A DNA stretch of 64,000 nucleotides, taken from Charina bottae. Its lineage: Eukaryota; Chordata; Lepidosauria; Squamata; Charinaidae. The position numbers were made by a program, and so were the translations under genes. The stretch lies in NCBI GenBank assembly GCA_023362775.1, contig JALMGJ010000006.1, positions 2,888,001 through 2,952,000 on the forward strand, read 5' to 3'. The notes beneath the pieces were generated by a model, which worked only from the letters and a program-made list of their open reading frames with translations, had not been told where the DNA came from and did not search any database. Positions 45,181-55,139 of this stretch are shown one piece after another; within the stretch, counting starts at the first letter, position 1, and each line of letters begins with the position of its first letter.

Positions 45181-45759
45181 GAGAGAGAAAGGCTGGGCTA
45201 GCCACTCTCTGCACTGAGCTTTTGAATAAAACATCTGAGCTGGAAACAGGTCGGCTGGAAAAGGTGCTGCCAGACCCCTCCTGATTGACGCTCCACGCAC
45301 GCCACCTGCCGGCCAGTCAGAATATTGCTGGCATGATTGAAATACGAAGAGATGGCGGAATCTGCCTTGCTGTGCTCCAGTCCAGCATGGCTTTCTTCTC
45401 TCCCTGGAGCCCCCGAGACCTCCTGGGAGTGCAAAGACAATGAGGGAGCAGTCCAGCTTCTGTGGGATGATTTTCTCTATGTGCAATGCCAGGATGTCAC
45501 TGGCCTTCCCCTGCATCGTTCATAATTTTGTCACTTGGCTAGACAACAGGCAGGGTGACTGGTAGAGCTCTAGGAGATTTGCAGAGGATCAGCCAGGAGG
45601 ACTTGTTCCAGATTGTTTAACCAAAGCAGCAAATAACAAAACTAAACCTCCCCCCCCGCCGCATCCCCCTGCAAATTAAATAACCGGTAAATCTTCTCAA
45701 GACAAGCTCAACTCTGGGTGACGAGGCAGAAAATCCCAGAGAGTTTGGAAGAGCGGTTT
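45181..45759. other. Unassigned intergenic DNA
   Basis: No gene recognised. Confidence 0.4.
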
Positions 45760-45852
45760 GATGTCGGTTTTGTTCAAGAACCGCCCAGGGTCCCTCCTTG
45801 TGGGGGAGATGGGCGGGATATAAATGTAATAAATAAATAATAAATAAAGATG
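45760..45852 (+). mobile_element. L2/CR1-type LINE 3' end fragment
   Basis: agaaccgcccagggtccctc followed by gatgggcgggatataaatgt and an (AATA)n tail. Confidence 0.8.
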
Positions 45853-46189
45853 TTTTATTTTTGAAATCTTTTAAAAACGTTGAAGATAAACGGTTGGTTT
45901 TATTTCTATAAAGGCTACCTCCAGCAAATTTGCAAGAACAGTTCTGTAGGTCAGATGGAATAAAAAAGGAGCTTCACAGTGAATTAGGCAGAGATCTGAT
46001 AGAACTCCAATTTTTTCCACCTTGTCCTGGGCTCTGGATAGTCGTTTACAGAATTTAACAATATCTGCACATTAGTGATTAATTAACATACCGTATCCCC
46101 TTTTAAAAATGCAATATTTTTCTGTCATTACAACTATGAAAAAGTGGCAAATCATAGCCACATGTGGTGTTATTACTTTTAATAAGTGA

Positions 46190-46350
46190 AAATGGTTAAA
46201 CCGCTGAGCTGTAAGACTGCCTGTAAAAGATCTGATGGTCGGCAGTTCTAATCCCCGCGTGGCGAGGTGAGCTCTCGTCACTAACCCCAGCTTCTGTCAA
46301 CCCAGCAGTTCGAAAGCTAAGGCGAGTAGATAAATGGGTACCACGTTAAA
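46190..46350 (+). mobile_element. tRNA-derived SINE, 3'-truncated or degraded
   Basis: ggttaaaccgctgagctgta (box A-like) and ggtcggcagttctaatcccc (box B-like), followed by the body gtgagctctcgtcactaac, cagttcgaaagc, gggtaccacg. It resembles the Sauria-type SINE body at 59560-59897 but has a different head and lacks the BovB-like tail. Confidence 0.7.
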
Positions 46351-46581
46351 GTGGGAGAATTTGCCAGCGTCCTGTAATTCGGGGGTCGCCCTCGGAGCGA
46401 AGGAAGATCCCGGGAATCCCGTGAATGGGAATCCCGTGAATGGCGATGGAGGATGACGGAACCCGATCGGTGAACATCCAGGACGTCAGCAGCCAACTCG
46501 GAAGCGAGGTATGCTGGGAAATGTAGTCCAATGCCTACGAAAGAAGAGTCGGTTCCCCTACCCCCTTCCTGAGCGCGTGGT

Positions 46582-46584
<3 letters not shown>

Positions 46585-46629
<45 letters not shown>
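46585..46629. repeat. (AT)n microsatellite
   Basis: About 22 AT units, palindromic by nature. Confidence 0.96.
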
Positions 46630-46631
<2 letters not shown>

Positions 46632-46639
46632 TTGTATAA

Positions 46640-46712
46640 ATATATAAATTGAAATGCTGTAAGCCGCCTAGAGTCCTCCGATAGGGAGGGGATAGGCGGG
46701 GTATAAATATGA

Positions 46713-46743
<31 letters not shown>

Positions 46744-46745
46744 AA
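46640..46745 (+). mobile_element. L2/CR1-type LINE 3' end fragment
   Basis: tgtaagccgcctagagtcct, gggataggcggggtataaat and a long (AAAT)n tail. Confidence 0.85.
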
Positions 46746-46861
46746 CAGTTTCTGTCATTCAGATGTTTGGCCAAAAATTCCCCCGCAGTTCTGATTCCTC
46801 CTTCCAGACTGCTGTTTGGAACAATAAAGAACAGTCTTCTGCAGGACCGTGTTTTGGTTAC

Positions 46862-47702
46862 TTGAAAACTTCTGGTGGAGCACAAGAAGCATTTTATAGA
46901 AAAGAGACAGTGGGCATATCAAGATATCACATCAAGTACAGGAAAATGGAGAATTCATCGAATTCTCTTCGATGGAGAATTTAAGATAAAATCAAGAGCA
47001 AAATGGACTGCAGAGGGATTTAGTTTTCAATGGTTTTCATATGCACAATTAAGAGAAAGATTTAATATAAAGAAACACCAGGTATAGAATGTCATAAAAT
47101 GGAATTGGAAAATGAATTACGTACAAATGATGAACATGTGATTGCTAAAACATATAAACTTTTGTTGAGATTTGAAACAGAAGAAGAACAAGTTAAAGAG
47201 TGTATGATAAAATGGGCTAAGAACTTTGGTTATAATGTTCACATGGATCAATGGGAGAGGATGTGGTTAAAAGGCTTAAAATTCACATGGTCCTACAATT
47301 TAAGAGAGACTTTTTATAAAATGATGTACCATTGGTATATGTCACCAGAGAAATTGCCTAAGATGTATAAAGGTACTTCTAATTCTGATGGAAATGTGAA
47401 AAGCATGAAGGGACATTTTATCATGCATGGTGGACATGTGAAAAAGCAAAGAAGTACTGGACACAAATACATATGATAATGCAACGAATTTTAAAAATAA
47501 TATTTAGATAAAACCAGAATTTTTAAAATTTAGGATATACAATGAGAAAGGACTTGTGGACAATTGGCTTTATATATGGTAACGGCAGGAAGCTACTATA
47601 TGCGCAAAAAAGGAAAAATACAGAAGTGCCCACAATGGAGGAGTGGATTGTGAAGATGGCAGAATTTGCAGAGATGGCCAAATTGACCCACTTCACTGTT
47701 CT
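46862..47702 (+). mobile_element. L1 LINE ORF2 C-terminal remnant
   Basis: Successive open pieces in different frames (46875-47087; 47099-47476; then to 47702) read like the end of L1 ORF2: AKWTAEGFSFQWFSYAQLRE, MIKWAKNFGYNVHMDQWERM, WSYNLRETFYKMMYHWYMSP, LPKMYKGTSN, and later TMEEWIVKMAEFAEMAKLTH. There are several frameshifts. The RT and endonuclease domains are absent. Confidence 0.88.
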
Positions 47703-48299
47703 CTGAATCTGTTCCACCTCCTCTGGATCCTTCTTCAAGTGTGATGTTGTTAGCCCTGCGAGGTAGTCCAGACAAGAAACACACACAGGAGTACTAGCAA
47801 TATCTTTATTGGCAGGTTACATTAACAGAATCTTGCAAGACTGAAAGTCTTTCTCCCCTCCTCTCCTTTTACTCTCTGAAAACGAGGGAGGGTCCCTTCT
47901 GAGACGCTCCCCACGCCCCTTTTCCTTCCTTCTGTGGACGGAGATACCTTTTGCATGATGGTTGTCTAGGCTGCGGCTCTTCCTCCTGTCTCCCAAGGTC
48001 ACTCCCACAGACCATTACAGATGTCCAGAACTGGAGCCCCTACTCGAGGTGGGGCCCAACCAAAGTAGAACAGAGGGGAACGGGGGCTTCCTATGATTTG
48101 GAGATTCTACTTCTGTTGATGCAGCCTAAGAGTGAATTTGCTTGTTTTGAGGCCACATCACCTCCGGACTACCCTGGAGTGGGACAACTTACTTTGGGCA
48201 GCTCACGTGGTCAGCACCAACCACCAAGCACAAGTCTCATTTTCTCAGGTTTTTAACACATTTGCTACCTGAGGATCACTGAAGGGGATACCAAGATGA
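47703..48299. other. Unassigned, possibly LTR-like
   Basis: No gene recognised. On the minus strand, aataaagatattgctagtac (47783-47802) followed by cctgtgtgtg could be the polyadenylation region of an LTR, but I see no paired LTR or internal domain. Confidence 0.3.
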
Positions 48300-48625
48300 T
48301 GATGATTTTTTAAAAAAGAATTTTATTAAATTTCAGAAAGAGATAAAAGATACAGAAAACAAAAAAATAGGAAAAAAGAACTTTAAAAGTGTGAAAACAT
48401 AAGAGAATTAAAAAAAAAGATTACAAAAAGAAGTGACTTCTGACTTAAAACATCAAGGATATACAGCCACTTTCCATAATCAATCCCTTACTCTATATTA
48501 AACCAAAATCACATTACTTCTATAAGTCAACCCCTTAGCGCATTATAAAAATCACTAAATACCATTGCTCCCTCCCCTTATATTAAAAGAATAAAAAGGC
48601 ATAAGTCACCTAATCAACTTCCCCC
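48300..48625 (-). mobile_element. L1-type 3' end (left piece of split element)
   Basis: On the minus strand it ends tttctgaaatttaataaaat and then a short poly-A-like terminus, with the same 3'UTR motifs (ttggtttaatatagagtaag) as 43310-43540. It is separated from its 5' part (50075-51447) by an L2/CR1 insertion. Confidence 0.75.
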
Positions 48626-50072
48626 CCCCCAAATAACAATTTGGAAACTGCATTGGTCGCGCTTACAGATGATCTCTGGCGGGAGCGGGATGGAGGGAGT
48701 GCATCCATCCTAGCTCTTCTTGACCTCTCAGCGGCATTCAATACCATCGACCATGGTATCCTTTTGGGACGGCTCAGGGAGTTGGGGGTGGGAGGCGTAG
48801 TTCTGTGTTGGTTCACCTCCTTCCTCCAGGGCCGTTCCCAATCGGTGGTAATAGGAGAGGAAAGGTCCGACCCTCGCCCCCTCGTCTGTGGGGTACCGCA
48901 GGGTTCGGTTCTTTCCCCTCTCCTATTTAACATCTACATGAAACCGCTGGGTGAGATCATCCGTCACCATGGGATGAGATACCATCAATATGCAGACGAT
49001 ACTCAATTATATATTTCCATCCCTGGTGAGATAAGTGATGCAGTGGCTACCCTTTCTCAGTGCCTGGAGGCTGTGGGGGTCTGGATGGGGAACAACAGGC
49101 TTCGACTGAACCCTGGTAAGACGGAGTGGCTGTGGATTGATGGCTCCCGTGGATCCAGGAAGTTGTCATCTCTAGTTCTGGATGGGGTTGCACTACCCCA
49201 TTCAGACCAAGTGCGTAATTTGGGGGTTCTTCTGGACTCACGGCTCCTGCTCGAAGAGCAGGTGGTAGCCGTGGCCAGGAGGGCTTTTGCACAACTTCGT
49301 GTTGTGCGTCAGTTACGCCCTTTCCTGGATCGGGAAGCCCTCCGTACAGTCACTCATGCCCTGGTCATCTCCCATATAGACTATTGCAACGCGCTCTACA
49401 TGGGGCTACCCTTGAGGAGTATCCGGAAGCTTCAATTGGTCCAGAATGCGGCTGCTCGCGCAGTTATTGGTGCGCCTAGATCAGCGCATGTGACACCTCT
49501 GTTGCGACAGCTGCACTGGGTGCCTGTGTGCTTCCGGGTCCAATTCAAGGTGTTGGTTATCACCTTTAAAGCCCTACATGGCATGGGGCCAGGTTACCTG
49601 AGGGACCGTCTCATCCCCATAACGTCGAACCGTCCCACTCGGTCATTCAGAGAGGGCATGCTACGGATCCCGTCCGTAAAGGAATGTCACCTGACGGGGT
49701 CTAGGAGGCGTGCCTTCTCGATAACGGCGCCCACCCTTTGGAATATGCTACCCCCGGAGGTGAGGCAGGCCTCATCGCTCCCAGCCTTCAGAAAGAACTT
49801 AAAGACCTGGTTCTGCCGCCTTGCGTGGGGGGAGGGGGGGAACAGTTCCTCTTGGGGATGGCTGGTGCCATAGGGCCCTTTTAAACATCCAAACATCATA
49901 CCACCGCATCTTGGATTTTTATATTTAATTTTAATATATTAGAGTGTTTTATTGGGTTGTTTTAATTGTCGGATCTTAATTTTTGTGTGTTGTAAACCGC
50001 CCAGAGTTCCCTTGCGGGGAGATGGAGCGGTATATAAATTGAAACATAAATAAATAAATAAATAAATTACTT
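48626..50072 (+). mobile_element. L2/CR1-group LINE, 5'-truncated, RT frame open
   Basis: Encodes a 410-residue frame (48641-49873) and ends with gtaaaccgcccagagttccc, gagatggagcggtatataaa and an (AAAT)n tail. The orientation is opposite to the L1 it interrupts. It is the source type for the many L2/CR1 3' fragments elsewhere in the window. Confidence 0.93.
48641..49873 (+). pseudogene. L2/CR1-group ORF2 remnant (reverse transcriptase)
   Basis: A 410-residue open frame. It contains RT motifs LLDLSAAFNTIDHG (about residues 26-39), GVPQGSVLSPLLFNIY (about 84-99) and YADDTQLYI with the catalytic YADD at about 117-120. The C-terminal thumb-like region HIDYCNALYMGLP...LQLVQNAAARAV is typical of the L2/CR1 group, and the frame ends shortly after FRKNLKTWF. 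The endonuclease domain and N-terminal part of the RT are missing through 5' truncation, and the first Met is not the native start. The absence of frameshifts points to a young insertion. Confidence 0.93.
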
Positions 50073-50074
50073 AA

Positions 50075-51447
50075 TTATTCCCTTCCTACTACTATTCTAT
50101 ACATTCCTGTCTACTGTAATAAAAATAAAAAATAAAAAAGCATTTAAATTGTCTGCCATTATAATTAATAATACGAAACATGAATATTAACTTTTTTTTA
50201 AAAAAAAACTAATAATTTTAGTCCCAATCATTAACAATAAGTAAAATCATCCAAAGCCAAAAAACCATCCAGATAAATATTTTTAGCCCTTTAACCCACT
50301 TCAAAATAGACCAAAGCATTTACATATCCCCATAATAAACACAGAGCTATTTTCTTAAAGAAATCAAACAGCCCAACTGCTCCCCTCACAAACAGACTTC
50401 TCTTCAAAAAGCCTCCCATACATAATAAGCCCTTCTTTTCCATAACATTCCATCAGAAAGTCAAATTCACTCATGTCTTGCAACTCAATTTCTCTGTTAA
50501 ACTTCTTCGATTCAGCATTGTCAATTTCATCCGGCATTTCAACAGAAGCCCCCATCGCGCTCTTAGAAGAGACGTTTCCATCGCTGTTAAATTCTTCAAT
50601 TTCATCGACACTATCCTCAACCAGATGGCACATTTTAGACCACATATTTTCCACAATGCTCTGAATGTCTTGCATAATGACTTGGTAGAAATCAGAAAAA
50701 GTCGGCTTAATGCCTGCTTTGATATCTCGATGGAAGTCAGCCTGGTTAAGATCATCCATGTCTCACGCAGTAAATTATGGCGCCCCCTGGGTACTTAACC
50801 GGCAACAGTGAAAGGTAATGGAAAGTTTCCGAACTGAGTTAAGATAAGATCGCAGACAGTTCCCAGAGAAAGTAGCGGCAGAAAAGTAAAAGTTCAGAAT
50901 GGCAGATTCAACGTGTAGGAAAAATGCTAAAATCTTCAAAATTAGCACAGAAATATTAACAGGGAGACGATAACATACTCTCAACCCTCCTTAGTATTGG
51001 ATGGAAAGCAAGATCCAATGCTTAAAAATAATTTTTTTAAAAATTAATCACAAAAATAACGATAAGCACCAAGAGAGATTGTTTCTCCTTGATGTAGAAA
51101 GCCTCTCTTAGGGTACAAATACTTTAAAAAGAAATAAATTGGGTGCTTTAGAAATGGGGTGGCTGGACTTAATGTCCCTTTAAGGCTGCAATGCGGCTTG
51201 GAAGTGGTGACGTCCCAGCCTCCCGGCGAAGTCTGACCCGTCAATCGCAAACGCTGCTTACAATCTCCTGGCTGCAATTCGTCATCCGGAGGATGAATGG
51301 GTCAATTCTGAGCGTTTTCCTTGGTCCGTAAGAACGCTCCTGGGCTTCAGGAGAAACCAGCCCGAGCCCGAAAAAATTGCCACAATGCCAGTTCTGCCCG
51401 CGGAGCTCACAGGCACAGCTGTTCAGTCCGCCATGTTCCCACTGGAA
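50075..51447 (-). mobile_element. L1-type 5' region and ORF1-like frame (right piece of split element)
   Basis: On the minus strand it begins near 51447 with a GC-rich 5'UTR-like region (ggcttccagtgggaacatgg...). It runs through an acidic 131-residue frame (50759-50364, MDDLNQADFHRDIKAGI...) resembling the N-terminus of an ORF1 protein, then AT-rich 3' sequence. ORF2 is not present in either piece, so the parent was a deleted, non-autonomous L1 derivative. Family assignment is by architecture and is moderate. Confidence 0.6.
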
Positions 51448-51474
51448 GCCCCAAGATGATGATTATGATGATGT

Positions 51475-51960
51475 GCCATCAAATTGCTGTCAACTCTTAG
51501 TGACCACATAGATAGACTTTGTCCATGATGATCTGTCCCTAACCGGGTCTTTCAGGTCTCCCAACGGTGCCCCCATCGCCACTGTAGCTGAGTCCATCCC
51601 CCTTGCTGCTGGTTGTCCTCTTCTTCTCTTTCCTTCCACCTTTCCCAGCATCAGAGCCTTCTCCAGAGAGCTGGGTCTTGGCATCATGTGTGCAAAGTAG
51701 GGTAATTTGAGCCTGGTCATTTGTGCCTCGAGTGAGAACACTGGGTTGATTTGTGCGTTGGTCCATCGGGTTTGTTTTCTTGGCTGTCCATGATCTCCTC
51801 AGGGGTCTTCTCCAACCCCAAAGTTCAAAGGCGTCAATACCCTTCCTATTCTGCTTCTTCAAGGTCCAACTTTCGCTTCCATAGAGGGTCACAGGGAAGA
51901 CTATGGCTTGCGCAATTCTGATACCAAGATGGCAGCTTGAAATTGCCTTGGACACCAAAG
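51475..51960 (-). mobile_element. RTE-type LINE 3' fragment
   Basis: Minus-strand frames 51958-51539 and 51741-51490 together cover the RTE ORF2 C-terminus (AIVFPVTLYGSESWTLKK, FELWGWRRPLRRSWTAKKTN, ALMLGKVEGKRRRGQPAA), offset by frameshifts. The tail gtcactaagagttgacagc, aatttgatggcaca is shared with the 5S-derived SINE at 11968-12262. Confidence 0.9.
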
Positions 51961-52112
51961 CGCACCCTTCTGTAGCGATAGCACTATATTCAGGCCAGCC
52001 TTCCCAACATCGGTGCCATCCAGATATGGTTGCAACTTGTAGGATCCCAGTCTCTGCAATGCTGGCTAGAAATTCTGGGAATGGCTGTACGTGCTTTAGT
52101 AAATATAGAGCG

Positions 52113-52583
52113 CGCTTAGTCTATGAAGGTTCTCAGTCATCCAGGTGGAATCGTCTGTAGCTTGAATCATGTCAACTGGATTTCTATTTTCTCAGTGGAA
52201 ACGTTTGAGAGAGGGGTCAAGGAATCCATTTATGCCAACTTGGAAAATCCTTCCTTGAATAGAGGTGGGGGCCTCAGGCACAATCTCTCCCCCATCTTCC
52301 TCCCTGCTTTGTCTTCTGTGCCTAGGAAGATTAAGAACATTTCACAAGCTCAACAGCAGCATGGTGATCTTAACGATCCTCCTTTAGATGATAAAAGGAC
52401 TTAAAATAACATCTCAATATAACCATGACCTAGCCCCAGGTGCAAGGTCACACAGCCACCCTAGAAACATATTTAGGATTCCCTTGCCAACTTTGCTCAG
52501 ACTGAAGAAGCTCCTTGGATAAGGAGCGAAACGTTTCCACTGAGAAAATAGAAATCCAGTTGACATGATTCAAGCTACAGAGC
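52113..52583. repeat. Inverted repeat with perfect 52-bp arms
   Basis: 52155-52206 (starting ctgtagcttgaatcatgtca) is the exact reverse complement of 52529-52580, with 322 bp between. Sequence outside the arms (aaggttctcagtcatccagg; gaagaagctccttggataag) resembles the end of a reptilian retroelement that I cannot name firmly. The arrangement could be two copies of that end in inverted orientation. Confidence 0.85.
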
Positions 52584-52589
52584 GCACTT

Positions 52590-55135
52590 AGGTTCAGCAG
52601 AACCTGATTAAAACAAGTGTGTTTTTTTCCTCTCATGGCCCAAAGGACAGAATTCCTCCCTTCCTTGCAATCTGTGCCCTGTGGCGTTCTGCTGTGTTGT
52701 GTGTTTCCCTGGAGATTAAATCGGAGCCCCATCCCATCCAACCCTCGGTGGCATCAAACCCCACACTGAGAAAAGGACCTGTCGATCTGTGGCCGATGCT
52801 CGTTGTTTAGGGCGAGGAAGCTGCACAGGAGAGGAATGTGGGGGCTCCGGCCCACAAAGGGGGTAAGCGGTTTGCAAACCATGGGAAGCAAGCAGGATTT
52901 CCAGACCTGTGGCACCAAGGGAAGACACACGAGGCGGTGGTGGCAGCCGCCGGTCAGCTGGGTGGCTTTAGAGCAGACCACTATCCACTGGTGCTTTCCA
53001 GCTGTGTGCGTTTCAGCTACCATCATCCCCAGCCAGTGTAGGCTTTGCTGGTTGGGGAGTATGGGGTTTGGGAAGGTTAGCAAAGCCTACTTCAAAGGCC
53101 GTTAAGTGAAGAGCTTTATGAGCGTCCTACTAAGAGAAGGGGTCCTTTCATTATGCAGGTTAGGCGTGTCTTAGCATCCACTTTGCTCTCGCCAAGGTAA
53201 TATCCCCACCTTTGAAGGGGGTGGGAGAAAACGAAAACGACTCCTGGCCTTGGTTTCATGGAGAACACCAAGTAGGTTAAGTGGTTAAGTCTCCCCACTT
53301 CACTAAACTATTTGGCCCCTTTTCTTGGTTTGGGCCATCTGGTAGGCAGCGGTCACCCAAACCAACCCTTCTGTGGTTTACCACGATGAGGTGGTTAATT
53401 CAGGACATGCTAAGAGTGGCTAGATGCTCCCTATACAGAATCGCAACCCAAGCCCATTTATCCTTGCTTTTGGAGCTGTGCAAACCGGTTCCTGGCCATG
53501 CCTTGCGAATCATTCTCCCATGGGTTTCCTAGAACTCCAGAGGAGCTAGCCGCTCTTGAAAATCGAGTTTGCAATTTGAGGGACCCTTGCCCTGATCCAC
53601 CACGGCAGTTCTTTCCAACTGTCCTGGGGGTTGTGTGTGGGGCGGGGAGTGGGGGGAGGCAGCTGATGAATCCCTAGGGCCTTAAAAGTCTTTTCCTGCA
53701 AATTCTGGAGTCACAATTGCTGGAAAAAAAAAACATTTTGAAGCAGGGAACCCTAAAAAAACAGCGGTGCGTGCCCCCCAATAGGCTTAATGATTAAAAA
53801 CAGATATCCAAGCTACCCCAGAACCACTCATATAGACAGCCTCTGAATCACCGCACCCCAAAAACGGTAATTGTGGAAACCCCCCCCCCCAAAAAAAAGC
53901 CAGTTAATCCAGCTGTAGCACATCCCCGTTTTCTGATCTGTAGCTGATCTGGAGACCTCAGGATTGGTGGCACACAGTTCACAAAAGCTTATCAAACGTT
54001 GCTTTCATTTGACGCCGTGTGAAGGAACCACCATTCCAGACACTTGCTTTTCATGCCCTAACTTTATTCTCCGACCCAAAGCAACCTTTTATTTATTTAA
54101 TTTGAATAGCTGCCCGGGGTACAAAAAAATCCGATCCAAAAGGTAGTTAAGTCGGCTTCCTTGAGCTTCCCTGCCAGAAGAAATTTTAAATTAGGGCCAG
54201 CAACTGATTTCTCCCCTCCAAACTGAATTTGCAGTTCTCCAGTGGGATCTTGTAACGGGATGCTTCCTTTTTCGGTAACAAAAAACGGGGAGGGGGGGGG
54301 GACGTTGCCAAAAAGCAAACGGCTAATTTCTAGCTAAAGAGATCCGAGCTGCTAATTTTTAACTTCTGAAGTTTTCCTCCAGTTCCTTTTGTACCAATGG
54401 CCATTTCTGCTCCTGGTCCATCTTCCACACCCCTGCACCTGCTTCCCCACTGGGTGTGCCAAAGCTCGTGATTTCACTAATACCACGTGAAGATGCTCAA
54501 CATTACTGAAAACACTGCTGTGCATGCTCACTGCACAAAACCCAAGTTTGCTTCATAGTGGCTTGTTGAAAAGAAACACCGGTTCACACAACTTATCAAG
54601 AAAAATACCAAATGAATTATATTAAACCTCCCAAGCTGGGTAATCTCTGAATGGCAGGTGGCCTCCATGGACTTCTGTCACCCCAAGATTGGACCGTTGA
54701 AATCCATTTTGATCTAGTTTTTTTTTTTTTTACAGAAAGCAAAGGAAGTGGGCTTGTTAAGCCTCTGTGAGTTAAGCCGACTTTCCCACCCAAAGCAGCC
54801 CAATATTTTACTTCGGCCTCCTTAACATTAAAGTCACCTTGTCTCTTGCTGGCCTGGCTTGCCTTGAATAGAAAAATTTACAAGTGAGGTATTTGGCTGC
54901 AGAAAAGATGCCTCGTGCCTGCTTAGTGCAATGCATGAAGCCAGCCAGCCGAGCAATAGCCACGGAAAGGGAAAACGCACCCACAGCCCAACCGCTGTGG
55001 GAGCCGCTGCAGAATTTGGTGTGCGAGCGCTGGTGTGTGCGTGGCAGGAGAGCCTATTCCAGACTGTCACTCCTCCAAAGCACCTTTAAAAGAAAAGAGC
55101 TTAGGATTTAATTCCTCTTACAGTAATTACCAGTC
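52590..55135. other. Intergenic DNA downstream of UBE2H
   Basis: Low-copy sequence with no supported gene, lying beyond the inferred UBE2H polyadenylation site. C- and G-runs are present near 53880 and 54290. Confidence 0.4.
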
Positions 55136-55139
55136 GAGG

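Noticed and set aside
50364..50759. Independent 131-aa host protein
   Set aside because: It lies between L1-like 5'UTR and 3' sequence on the minus strand, and fits an ORF1-like frame of the split element better than a host gene.
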